From NCBI GenBank assembly GCA_902786545.1, contig CADACU010000004.1, forward strand, positions 1 through 64,000: 64,000 nt of DNA. Reading direction: 5' to 3'. The translations under genes were made by a program, and so were the position numbers. The notes beneath the pieces were generated by a model that did no database searches, was not told where the DNA came from, and saw only the letters and a list, made by a program, of their open reading frames with translations. Shown one piece after another: positions 52,089-60,483 of the stretch (the stretch's first letter is position 1; each line of letters begins with the position of its first letter). The stretch is from an uncultured Anaerovibrio sp. (GTDB lineage: Bacteria > Bacillota > Negativicutes > Selenomonadales > Selenomonadaceae).

Positions 52089-53585
52089 GTGTATATTGCT
52101 ATTGATTTAAAATCTTTTTATGCCTCCGTGGAGTGTATGGATCTGGGGTACGACCCGCTGACTACTCACTTGGTGGTGGCTGATGAAAGCCGCTCGGCAA
52201 AGACCATTTGTCTGGCGGCTTCGCCATCTTTAAAAGCATATGGGGTGCCGGGCCGGGCCCGGCTTTTTGAAGTTGTGCAGAAAGTTAAGGAAATCAACCT
52301 TCGACGCAAAGCCCAGGCCCCTAACCATATTCTTAAAGGCAAGTCCAGTGATGCAATAAAACTTGCCGAGGATTTGTCTTTGGCCCTTGATTTTGTTATT
52401 GCTAAGCCACGGATGGCTCTGTATCTGGAAAAAAGTGCGCAAATATACGGTATTTATCTAAGATATATATCTCCGGAGGATATTCATAGCTACAGCATTG
52501 ACGAAGTTTTTATTGATGTGGCACCATATTTGAAGACTTATAATATGACGGCCCGGGAACTGGCGGTAAAAATGATAAAGGATGTGGAACGGGAAACCGG
52601 GATTACGGCTACAGCAGGTATCGGCACCAATTTATATTTGGCTAAAATTGCCATGGATATTATGGCCAAAAAAATGCCGGTAAATGAAGATGGTGTGCGG
52701 GTAGCCGAGCTGGATGAAATGACTTATCGACAGCAGCTGTGGACTCATATGCCAATAACTGATTTTTGGCGGGTTGGCAAAGGATACGCCAGAAAACTGA
52801 AGGAGCATGGACTGCATACCATGGGGGATATTGCCCGTTGTTCTGTTGGCAAGGCCAATGAGTATTATAACGAGGAGCTTTTGTATAAACTGTTTGGCGT
52901 GAATGCTCAGCTGCTTATTGACCATGCCTGGGGCTATGAGCCGTGTACTATGCAGGACATAAAGGCTTATAAACCGGTGGCCAACAGCCTGAGTTCCGGC
53001 CAGGTTCTTCAAAGTGGTTATAGCTATGAGAAGGGGCGGCTTATTGTATGGGAAATGACGGATGTGTTGGTGCTGGACCTGGTGGAAAAGGGCCTGGTGA
53101 CGGACCAGATTGGTCTGTATGTCGGCTATGATGTGGAAAGTATGAAGAACTATCAGGGAGATGTTCATCGTGACCATTATGGTCGTACGGTACCAAAACC
53201 AGCTAACGGTTCCGTCAAGCTGGGGCGGCATACTTCCTCCGGCCGACAAATTTTGGCCACTGTTATGGAGCTGTATGATAAAATTATCAATCCAAGACTG
53301 TTAATCCGTCGGGTCAATGTTACAGCCAATAATGTTTTGCCGGAGGCGATTGTCCGGCAGGAGAAAAATCAGCCGGAGCAGCTGGAGCTGTTTACGGATT
53401 ATGAGGAGCTGGACCGGGAACGGGCTCAGTCAGAATACGCGGAGGAAAAAGAAAAATCATTGCAGCATACCCTGATTGATCTAAAAAACAAATACGGCAA
53501 GAATGCCATTTTGAAAGGGGCTAATTTTCAAGAAGGGGCCATGACCAGAGAGCGAAATCAGCAGATTGGGGGACATAAGGCGTGA
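52089..53585 (+). CDS. Y-family DNA polymerase (UvrX/UmuC-like)
   Basis: This 498-residue translesion polymerase has the palm start YIAIDLKSFYASVEC (residues 2-16), the catalytic SIDEVFIDV (about 137-145), GIGTNLYLAKIAMDIMAKK (about 177-195) and the HhH-region LWTHMPITDFWRVGKGYARKL. Its length and long N-terminal insertion match the Firmicute UvrX/YqjW type. It starts at GTG 52089. A C-terminal ELF-type clamp-binding peptide (QLELFTDYEEL, about 436-446) is present. It overlaps the start of a small gene, as in SOS polymerase/YolD-like pairs. Confidence 0.92.
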   Translation: MYIAIDLKSFYASVECMDLGYDPLTTHLVVADESRSAKTICLAASPSLKAYGVPGRARLFEVVQKVKEINLRRKAQAPNHILKGKSSDAIKLAEDLSLALDFVIAKPRMALYLEKSAQIYGIYLRYISPEDIHSYSIDEVFIDVAPYLKTYNMTARELAVKMIKDVERETGITATAGIGTNLYLAKIAMDIMAKKMPVNEDGVRVAELDEMTYRQQLWTHMPITDFWRVGKGYARKLKEHGLHTMGDIARCSVGKANEYYNEELLYKLFGVNAQLLIDHAWGYEPCTMQDIKAYKPVANSLSSGQVLQSGYSYEKGRLIVWEMTDVLVLDLVEKGLVTDQIGLYVGYDVESMKNYQGDVHRDHYGRTVPKPANGSVKLGRHTSSGRQILATVMELYDKIINPRLLIRRVNVTANNVLPEAIVRQEKNQPEQLELFTDYEELDRERAQSEYAEEKEKSLQHTLIDLKNKYGKNAILKGANFQEGAMTRERNQQIGGHKA

Positions 53586-53824
53586 GAGAAGGCTTGGATA
53601 ATTATCAGGATATTATAAATTTGCCCCATCCGGTTTCCAAAAACCATCCGCCGTTGCCTATGTCGAGCCGGGCAGCCCAGTTTTCGCCTTTTGCGGCGGT
53701 GGTGGGGCACGATGAAGCCATTAGGAAGCAGATGCAAAAGCATGAGTATGCAGTGGAGCATCCTTACGATGAAGATTATTTTTATCAGGAAAGCATTATT
53801 GAACAACGACTTAAAGAAGAGTAG
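53582..53824 (+). CDS. Small partner protein of the Y-family polymerase (YolD-like)
   Basis: This 80-residue acidic protein starts at a GTG overlapping the polymerase stop. It contains INLPHPVSKNHPPLPMSSRAAQFSPFAAVVGHDEAI (about residues 12-47), a block found in small proteins encoded beside UvrX-type polymerases. Translation coupling suggests it is co-produced with the polymerase and may modulate it. The family has no proven activity that I know. Confidence 0.8.
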   Translation: MREGLDNYQDIINLPHPVSKNHPPLPMSSRAAQFSPFAAVVGHDEAIRKQMQKHEYAVEHPYDEDYFYQESIIEQRLKEE

Positions 53825-53831
53825 GTAATGC

Positions 53832-53860
53832 TTGCTTTTAAACGCTATTTTTACTATAAT
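53832..53860 (+). promoter_or_regulatory. Promoter of the polyamine operon leader
   Basis: TTGCTT (53832-53837) and TATAAT (53855-53860) have a 17-nt spacer; transcription would start near 53867, giving a leader of about 170 nt. Confidence 0.7.
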
Positions 53861-53866
53861 AATAAT

Positions 53867-54004
53867 GCTTAAGAGGGAGAAATACCCAAATCAGCAATAA
53901 TTGTCGAAGCAGTATCCACTGTTCTATAGCACAATGGCTCATTTGTGGTTATTTGCAATTTCTCAGGGAGAACAGGGCGTACGCTGTTTTTCCTGATTTT
54001 TTTA
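53867..54004 (+). ncRNA. Attenuator/riboswitch-like leader of speD operon
   Basis: The leader ends in an intrinsic terminator (TCAGGGAGAACAG 53963-53975 pairing with CTGTTTTTCCTGA 53984-53996, then seven T) 37 nt before the speD start. An upstream CTGTTCT (53919-53925) is fully complementary to AGAACAG (53969-53975) within the terminator's 5' arm, so an antiterminator can form. This is the layout of a regulated leader. I do not recognise SAM-I, SMK or another named aptamer. Spermidine, putrescine or SAM are natural candidate signals. Confidence 0.55.
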
Positions 54005-54040
54005 TGTATAAATTTATTAAAATAGGGGCGTGAGATCAGA

Positions 54041-54841
54041 TTGGAAGGAAAGCTGAAATTGTATGGGTTTAACAACCTGACCAAATCCCTTAGCTTTAAT
54101 ATCTATGATATTTGCTATGCTAAGACACCTAGAGAACAACAGGATTATATTAAGTACATTGACTCACAGTATAATTCTGAGCGTCTTACTAAAATCATGT
54201 TCAAGCTGACAGAAATGATTGGTGCACAGGTTTTGAGCGTGTCCAAACAGGATTATGACCCGCAGGGTGCCAGTGTGACTTTGTTGATTGCCGAGGAAGC
54301 AGCAGTTGCCTCCGGCCATAAAAAGCCATTGGGCAATACTGTGGTCAAGCAGGTGGGGGACACTGTATTGGCCCATCTTGACAAGAGCCATGTTACCGTT
54401 CATACCTATCCTGAGTTTCATCCGGAAACCAGCATAGCTACCTTCCGAGTTGATATTGATGTAGCAACCTGTGGTGAAATCACCCCGTTGAAGACCTTGG
54501 ATTATCTTATCGGAATGTTTGATTCTGATATTATTACCATGGATTATCGGGTACGGGGCTTTACCAGGGATTTGTCCGGCAAAAAGCTTTTCATGGACCA
54601 TGATATTACTTCCATTCAGAACTTTATTGATAAAAAGACTATTGATAAGTATGATACAGTGGATGTAAATGTTTATCAGGCCAATTTGTTCCATACCAAG
54701 ATGCTCATCAAGGAGCTGGATTTGAAGAACTATCTCTTTAATACAGACATTTATGAAATACCGCCAAAGACCAGATTGGAAATTCACGATAATCTGCGTA
54801 AGGAAATGATTGAAATTTTCAGTGGCGTAAATGTTTTCTAA
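54041..54841 (+). CDS. speD: S-adenosylmethionine decarboxylase (E. coli SpeD type)
   Basis: This 266-residue protein is of the large bacterial SpeD class: KLKLYGFNNLTKSLSFNIYDICYAK at the N-terminus, AHLDKSHVTVHTYPEFHPE (about residues 111-129) with the Ser that becomes the pyruvoyl group, and DYRVRGFTRD. The proenzyme self-cleaves and makes decarboxylated SAM, the aminopropyl donor for SpeE. Translation probably starts at TTG 54041 (GGGG upstream). It heads the polyamine operon and follows an attenuator-like leader. Confidence 0.95.
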   Translation: MEGKLKLYGFNNLTKSLSFNIYDICYAKTPREQQDYIKYIDSQYNSERLTKIMFKLTEMIGAQVLSVSKQDYDPQGASVTLLIAEEAAVASGHKKPLGNTVVKQVGDTVLAHLDKSHVTVHTYPEFHPETSIATFRVDIDVATCGEITPLKTLDYLIGMFDSDIITMDYRVRGFTRDLSGKKLFMDHDITSIQNFIDKKTIDKYDTVDVNVYQANLFHTKMLIKELDLKNYLFNTDIYEIPPKTRLEIHDNLRKEMIEIFSGVNVF

Positions 54842-54851
54842 GGAGTTAGGG

Positions 54852-56300
54852 ATGGAATATTATTCGCAGGATCGGGCCCCCATATTGGAGGCCCTGGAAA
54901 AAATGAAACGGGCCCGTCTGGTACCCTTTGATGTACCGGGGCACAAGCGGGGCCGTGGCAACCCGGAGCTTACCGAGTTTTTAGGCGAGCAGTGTCTTTC
55001 CGTGGATGTTAATTCCATGAAGATGCTGGATAATCTCTGTCATCCGGTGTCGGTTATCCGTGATGCCGAAGCACTGGCGGCGGATGCTTTTGGGGCTACC
55101 CACGCCTTCTTTATGGTAGGTGGCACTACTTCAGCAGTACAGGCCATGGTATTGACTGCCTGCAAGCGTGGTGACAAGATTATTATGCCACGAAATGTGC
55201 ATCGCAGTGCCATCAATGCCATGATACTGTGTGGGGCTTTGCCTGTTTATGTAAATCCGCAGATGGATTCCATGCTGGGGATTTCTTTGGGTATGAGCGT
55301 TGCGGATGTGGAAAAGGCTATTTTGGAAAATCCAGATGCCAAGGCCGTGTTTGTGAACAACCCGACTTATTACGGTATTTGTTCAGACATTAAGTCCATT
55401 GTGAAGCTGGCTCATGATCATAATATGCTGGTGCTGGCTGATGAGGCCCATGGGTCCCATTTGTATTTCAGCGACCGGCTGCCAGTAGCTGCCATGCACG
55501 CTGGGGCAGATATGGCGGCTATTTCTATGCATAAATCCGGTGGTTCCCTTACTCAAAGCTCTATGCTGTTGATTGGGGAAAAGGTACCGGTGGGGTATGT
55601 ACATCAGATTATCAACCTTACCCAGACTACCAGTGCGTCATATCTGCTTTTGTCCAGTCTGGATGTGTCCCGTCGCAATATGGCACTGCGGGGCAAGGAA
55701 ATGGTTGATAAAATCATTGATCTGGTGGAATATGCCCGGGACGAAATAAATACCATCGGTGATTATTATGCCTACTCCAAGGAAATGATAAATGGGGATT
55801 CTATCTTTGATTTTGATATAACAAAGCTGTCGGTATATACCCGCTCCATCGGATTGGCCGGCATTGAGGTGTATGATTTGCTGCGGGATGAGTACGATAT
55901 TCAGACGGAATTTGGTGATATAGCCAATCTGCTGGCCTATGTTTCTGTGGGAGACCGGCCAAAGGATATTGAACGGCTGGTATCGGCTCTGGCGGAAATC
56001 CGCCGCAATTATCGTCAAACCGGTCGGAAGATGCTGAAGGCGGAATATATCAGTCCTCAGGTGGTGGCACCGCCTCAGGAGGCTTTTTACAGTGCCAAGG
56101 AATCCCTGCCGATTGATAAAACATTGGGGCGGGTGTGCAGTGAGTTTGTTATGTGCTATCCGCCGGGAATACCTATATTGGCACCTGGGGAAATTGTCAC
56201 AGAAGAAATTTTGCAGTATATACATTATGCCAAAAAAAAGGGCTGTTCCATGACCGGCCCGGAGGATATGGATATAAAGTATCTTAATGTAATGAAATAA
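54852..56300 (+). CDS. speA: Orn/Lys/Arg decarboxylase (probable arginine decarboxylase, fold type I)
   Basis: This 482-residue PLP decarboxylase of the short (Bacillus SpeA/YaaO-like) type has VPGHKRGRGNPEL near the N-terminus, GGTTSAVQAMVL (about residues 90-101), LADEAHGSHLYF (about 194-205) and the PLP lysine in SMHKSGGSLTQSS. Presence of speB downstream favours arginine as substrate, giving agmatine, but lysine or ornithine cannot be excluded from motifs alone. AAGGAG precedes ATG 54852; the frame overlaps speD upstream but the ribosome site decides. Confidence 0.85.
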   Translation: MEYYSQDRAPILEALEKMKRARLVPFDVPGHKRGRGNPELTEFLGEQCLSVDVNSMKMLDNLCHPVSVIRDAEALAADAFGATHAFFMVGGTTSAVQAMVLTACKRGDKIIMPRNVHRSAINAMILCGALPVYVNPQMDSMLGISLGMSVADVEKAILENPDAKAVFVNNPTYYGICSDIKSIVKLAHDHNMLVLADEAHGSHLYFSDRLPVAAMHAGADMAAISMHKSGGSLTQSSMLLIGEKVPVGYVHQIINLTQTTSASYLLLSSLDVSRRNMALRGKEMVDKIIDLVEYARDEINTIGDYYAYSKEMINGDSIFDFDITKLSVYTRSIGLAGIEVYDLLRDEYDIQTEFGDIANLLAYVSVGDRPKDIERLVSALAEIRRNYRQTGRKMLKAEYISPQVVAPPQEAFYSAKESLPIDKTLGRVCSEFVMCYPPGIPILAPGEIVTEEILQYIHYAKKKGCSMTGPEDMDIKYLNVMK

Positions 56301-56310
56301 GGTGATTCAG

Positions 56311-57165
56311 ATGGAGCTGTGGTACACAGAACAACATACGGAAAATGTAAATTTTTCCATAAAGGTGGATAAACAGCTGTATTCCGGCAAAAGTGATTTT
56401 CAGCGGATAGATATATTTGATTCCAAGGAATTTGGCCGGATTATGACCCTGGACGGGTATTTGATGCTGACGGAAAAGGATGAATTCATTTACCACGAAA
56501 TGATAACCCATGTGGCTATGTGCGTTCACCCCAATGTCAGGAAGGTGCTGGTAATTGGCGGTGGTGACGGCGGTACAGTCCGCGAGCTGACCAAATATGA
56601 CTTCATTGAAGCCATTGATTTGGTGGAAATCGACGAAGAAGTGGTGGATATCAGCAAAAAGTACCTGTCCCAGACTGCCTGCAAGCTGGATGATCCGCGG
56701 GTACACTGTTACTATGAGGACGGGCTGAAGTATATCCGGCGGGTTGATGACGAATACGATATCATCCTTGTGGATTCCACGGATCCGTTCGGTCCAGGAG
56801 AGGGTCTTTTTACCAGGGAGTTTTATGGTAACTGCTTTAAGGCCCTGCATGAGGACGGTATTATGGTCAATCAGCATGAAAGTCCGTTCTACGAAGGGGA
56901 TGCCTACGCTATGCAACGGGCCCATAAGCGGATTTGCCAGTCATTTCCCATTAGCAAGGTCTATCAGGTGCATATACCAACCTATCCGTCGGGGCATTGG
57001 CTCTTTGGTTTTGCTTCCAAAAAATATCATCCGGTGAAGGATGTAAATTGGGACAGGTGGAACAGTCTGGGCATAAAGACGCGGTACTATAATACCCCGT
57101 TGCACGCCGGGTCCTTCGCCCTGCCTACTTATGTGGAGGAGATGCTGCGCGATGTTGAGTCCTAA
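56311..57165 (+). CDS. speE: Spermidine synthase (aminopropyltransferase)
   Basis: This 284-residue enzyme has LTEKDEFIYHEMITHV (about residues 50-65), the dcSAM-binding VLVIGGGDGGTVREL (about 77-91), the acidic DLVEIDEEVV and the catalytic VDSTDPFGPGEGLF (about 149-162). It transfers an aminopropyl group from decarboxylated SAM to putrescine (possibly cadaverine). ATG 56311 follows AAGGTGAT. It sits directly between the decarboxylase and agmatinase genes, consistent with an agmatine-putrescine-spermidine route. Confidence 0.94.
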   Translation: MELWYTEQHTENVNFSIKVDKQLYSGKSDFQRIDIFDSKEFGRIMTLDGYLMLTEKDEFIYHEMITHVAMCVHPNVRKVLVIGGGDGGTVRELTKYDFIEAIDLVEIDEEVVDISKKYLSQTACKLDDPRVHCYYEDGLKYIRRVDDEYDIILVDSTDPFGPGEGLFTREFYGNCFKALHEDGIMVNQHESPFYEGDAYAMQRAHKRICQSFPISKVYQVHIPTYPSGHWLFGFASKKYHPVKDVNWDRWNSLGIKTRYYNTPLHAGSFALPTYVEEMLRDVES

Positions 57166-58030
57166 TATAGAAAATTTCTTAGGCTGTGAGGCTGATTTGA
57201 CTGAGGCTCGGATTGTACTGTTCGGAGCGCCCTTTGACAGCACCACATCCTATCGGCCTGGGACCAGGTTTGCCAGCAAGGTGATGCGGGCTGAGTCCTA
57301 CGGATTGGAAACCTATAGTCCATATCAGGATTTGGATATGGAGGATGCCAAGGTGTTTGACAGCGGCGATTTGGAGCTGTCCTTTGGCAATACGGAACAG
57401 GCTTTGGCTGATATTGAGGCACGGGCTGCAGAGATTTTGGCCGCCAATAAGTTACCATTTTTAATCGGTGGCGAGCATCTGGTGTCACTGGGGGCAATTC
57501 GGGCGGTACATAACAAGTATCCGGATTTACATATTCTCCATTTTGATGCCCATACGGATTTGCGTGAGGAATATCTGGGGGCCAGATTGTCCCATGCTTC
57601 CGTCATAAGGCGGGCCTGGGAACTGGTGGGGGATGATAAAATTTGGCAGCTGGGCATTCGCAGCGGCATGAAAGAGGAATTTCAATGGGCCAAGGAACAT
57701 ACTCACTTGTACAAATTTGATTTAAAGGCTCTACCACAGGCTTTGGCCGCTTTAAAGGATAAACCGGTGTATTTTACCATTGATTTGGATGTAATGGATC
57801 CATCGGTGTTTCCGGGGACCGGTACCCCGGAATATGGGGGAGTTTCCTTTAAGGAGCTAATGGAAGCGGCGGTAGCCGGCTGTGGATTGAATATAGTGGG
57901 TTGTGATATAGTTGAGTTGGCTCCAACGCTGGATAACAGCGGAGCATCTACGGCGGCTGCCCTGAAGATTCTTCGGGAAATGCTGCTGAAGCTGGAAGCG
58001 CCCTTTATTGGCGGACCGAAAATAGTATAA
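57152..58030 (+). CDS. speB: Agmatinase
   Basis: This 292-residue ureohydrolase has the two-manganese motifs GGEHLVSLG (about residues 109-117), HFDAHTDLREEY (about 134-145), SHASVIR and FTIDLDVMDPSVFPGTGTPE (about 208-227). It converts agmatine to putrescine and urea. ATG 57152 lies within the 3' end of speE, with GGAGGAG upstream. It supports arginine as the operon's starting substrate. Confidence 0.93.
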   Translation: MLSPNIENFLGCEADLTEARIVLFGAPFDSTTSYRPGTRFASKVMRAESYGLETYSPYQDLDMEDAKVFDSGDLELSFGNTEQALADIEARAAEILAANKLPFLIGGEHLVSLGAIRAVHNKYPDLHILHFDAHTDLREEYLGARLSHASVIRRAWELVGDDKIWQLGIRSGMKEEFQWAKEHTHLYKFDLKALPQALAALKDKPVYFTIDLDVMDPSVFPGTGTPEYGGVSFKELMEAAVAGCGLNIVGCDIVELAPTLDNSGASTAAALKILREMLLKLEAPFIGGPKIV

Positions 58031-58087
58031 AGCCACGGGGAAATCCCTTGCGGTGGATAAGGTTATAAATTATAGGAGGATTATTCA

Positions 58088-59296
58088 ATGGGTAAGGTAT
58101 TAGTTATTGGCTGCGGCGGTGTAGCCAGCGTAGCAATTCATAAATGTGTTCAGAATCATGAGGTTTTTCAGGAGATTTGTATTGCCAGTCGGACCAAGAG
58201 CAAGTGCGACAAGCTGAAGGAAGTTTTGGAAAAGCAGTATGGCAATGTGTGTAAAATCACCACAGCCCAGGTGGATGCCAACAGTGTTGAGCAGCTGGTG
58301 AAGCTTATGAAAGAGGTTAAACCGGATGTGGTATTGAATTTGGCATTACCATATCAGGATCTGACCATTATGGACGCCTGTCTGGAGTGCAAGATAAGCT
58401 ATGTGGATACTGCCAACTATGAACCGGAGGATACGGCCAAGTTTGAGTACAAGTGGCAGTGGGAGTATCGTGAACGCTTTGAAAAGGCCGGTATTACCGC
58501 CCTGTTGGGTTCCGGCTTTGATCCGGGCGTTACTGGGGTATTCAGTGCTTATGCGTTAAAGCACGAATTCGATGAAATAAATTATATTGATATTCTGGAT
58601 TGTAATGCCGGTGACCATGGCTATCCATTCGCTACCAACTTCAATCCGGAAATCAACATTCGGGAAGTATCCGCCAAGGGCAGCTATTGGGAAGATGGCA
58701 AGTGGGTAGAAACTGAGCCAATGGAAATTAAGCGGGTTTATGATTTCCCGGAGATTGGGCCAAAGGATATGTATCTTCTGCACCATGAGGAGCTGGAATC
58801 CCTGGGGATTAACATCCCGGGTATTAAGCGTATCCGTTTCTTTATGACCTTTGGGGAAAGCTATCTCCGTCATTTGAAATGTCTTGAAAATGTGGGTATG
58901 ACCTCCATTGAGCCTATTGAATTTGAAGGCAAGCAGATTGTTCCTTTGCAATTTTTGAAGGCTGTATTGCCGGATCCGGCCAGCCTGGGACCGCGTACTG
59001 TGGGTAAGACCAATATTGGTTGTATTTTCCAGGGCAAGAAGGATGGTAAGGACAAGACATATTATCTTTACAATGTCTGTGACCATCAGGAGTGCTATAA
59101 GGAGGTTGGCTCTCAGGCTATTTCCTACACCACTGGTGTGCCAGCCATGATTGGCGCTATGCTGGTGATGAACGGCACCTGGAATAAGCCGGGTGTATAT
59201 AACATCGAGGAATTTGATCCGGATCCGTTTATGGAGGCTTTGAATAAGTGGGGCCTGCCTTGGCAGGAGAGCTTTAAGCCGGACCTGGTTGAATGA
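58088..59296 (+). CDS. Carboxynorspermidine/carboxyspermidine dehydrogenase (saccharopine dehydrogenase family)
   Basis: This 402-residue enzyme has an N-terminal NADPH-binding VLVIGCGGVASVAIHKC (residues 4-20) and the family blocks SRTKSKCDKL, DTANYEPEDTAKFEYKWQW and GSGFDPGVTGVFSAYA (about 139-154). It condenses putrescine (or diaminopropane) with aspartate semialdehyde to carboxyspermidine (or carboxynorspermidine). AGGAGG precedes ATG. It overlaps the decarboxylase gene by 4 bp. Its presence beside speD/speE gives a second triamine route in the same operon. Confidence 0.93.
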   Translation: MGKVLVIGCGGVASVAIHKCVQNHEVFQEICIASRTKSKCDKLKEVLEKQYGNVCKITTAQVDANSVEQLVKLMKEVKPDVVLNLALPYQDLTIMDACLECKISYVDTANYEPEDTAKFEYKWQWEYRERFEKAGITALLGSGFDPGVTGVFSAYALKHEFDEINYIDILDCNAGDHGYPFATNFNPEINIREVSAKGSYWEDGKWVETEPMEIKRVYDFPEIGPKDMYLLHHEELESLGINIPGIKRIRFFMTFGESYLRHLKCLENVGMTSIEPIEFEGKQIVPLQFLKAVLPDPASLGPRTVGKTNIGCIFQGKKDGKDKTYYLYNVCDHQECYKEVGSQAISYTTGVPAMIGAMLVMNGTWNKPGVYNIEEFDPDPFMEALNKWGLPWQESFKPDLVE

Positions 59297-60483
59297 TGGA
59301 CAGCTACCGGCCTAAATGGCTGAATGAAGTACCCACTCCCAGCTATGTGGTGGAGGAGCAGCGACTAATCCATAATCTGGACATTTTAAAAGGGGTTCAG
59401 GACAGGACGGGCTGTCATATATTGCTGGCCCAAAAGGCTTTCTCCATGTTCCATTTTTATCCCCTTATCAGCAAATATCTGAAAGGGACTACGGCCAGCG
59501 GCTTGTTTGAGGCTAAACTGGCTCATGAGGAATTTCCCGGGGAAAATCATATTTTTTCCCCAGCCTATCAGGACAAGGACTTTTCGGAAATTTTGGCGAT
59601 TTGTGACCATATAGTGTTTAATTCCATAAATCAGCTGAAAAAATTTGCTCCCTTGGCCAAGGCTGCCGGCCGTTCCTATGGGCTTCGTATAAACCCTGAA
59701 CATTCTACCCAGCCGGAAGAACACGCGATCTATGACCCTTGTTTCGGGGACTCAAGGCTGGGAACCAAGCTGAGTGAGCTGGAGCAGGCCCTGAATGAGG
59801 ATCCGGCGGATGAGTTCCTGTATGGTATCAGTGGCCTGCATTTTCATACCCTGTGTGAGCAGGGAGCAGAACCATTGGCAGAAACTTTGGCGGCTGTTGA
59901 AAACCGTTTCGGCAAATATTTTGATAAGCTGGAATGGCTGAACTTTGGTGGTGGGCACCATATTAGCCGAGATGGGTATAACATTGATTTATTGGAAAAT
60001 TGCATAAAAAATATTCAGAAAAAATACAGATTAAAGGTGTATATTGAACCAGGGGAGGCTGTTGCCCTGGATGCCGGTTTTTTGGTAACCACGGTATTGG
60101 ATATTATTGAGGCCACTGAACAGAATGGCCGTAAGTCAGCCATTGCCATTTTGGATACCTCGGCCGCCTGCCATATGCCGGATGTATTGGAAATGCCCTA
60201 TCGTCCGCCACTTATGAATTCAGGTGAGGCCAATGAAAAGGCGTATACCTACACTCTGGCCGGACCTACTTGTCTGGCGGGAGATACTATAGGCATTTAT
60301 TCCTTTGATAAGCCACTTGCTGTGGGCGAGCGGCTCATCTTTGGTGATATGGCCATATACAGTATGGTAAAGAATAACACCTTTAATGGTATGCCATTGC
60401 CGACAATTTGTGCTGTTGATTCCACCGGCAAGGTGGAATTGGTGAGAGAGTTTGGCTATGAAGATTTTAAAATGCGCCTATAA
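59293..60483 (+). CDS. nspC: Carboxynorspermidine/carboxyspermidine decarboxylase
   Basis: This 396-residue fold-type III PLP decarboxylase (alanine racemase-like) has the PLP lysine in LLAQKAFSMFHFYP (about residues 36-49), GLHFHTLCEQ (about 182-191), the GGGHH block and the C-terminal AGPTCLAGDTIG (about 320-331) with the catalytic Cys. It decarboxylates carboxyspermidine to spermidine or carboxynorspermidine to norspermidine. Start codons ATGATG overlap the dehydrogenase stop. Last biosynthetic gene of the operon. Confidence 0.94.
   Translation: MMDSYRPKWLNEVPTPSYVVEEQRLIHNLDILKGVQDRTGCHILLAQKAFSMFHFYPLISKYLKGTTASGLFEAKLAHEEFPGENHIFSPAYQDKDFSEILAICDHIVFNSINQLKKFAPLAKAAGRSYGLRINPEHSTQPEEHAIYDPCFGDSRLGTKLSELEQALNEDPADEFLYGISGLHFHTLCEQGAEPLAETLAAVENRFGKYFDKLEWLNFGGGHHISRDGYNIDLLENCIKNIQKKYRLKVYIEPGEAVALDAGFLVTTVLDIIEATEQNGRKSAIAILDTSAACHMPDVLEMPYRPPLMNSGEANEKAYTYTLAGPTCLAGDTIGIYSFDKPLAVGERLIFGDMAIYSMVKNNTFNGMPLPTICAVDSTGKVELVREFGYEDFKMRL

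Noticed and set aside
53865..53900. Short leader peptide (12 codons) before speD
   Set aside because: Its ATG falls at or before the predicted transcript start and has no ribosome site.
53902..53908. Fourth TGTCGAA motif in the speD leader
   Set aside because: The AGGA half is missing at the 17-bp offset (CCCA there) and the site lies downstream of a good promoter.
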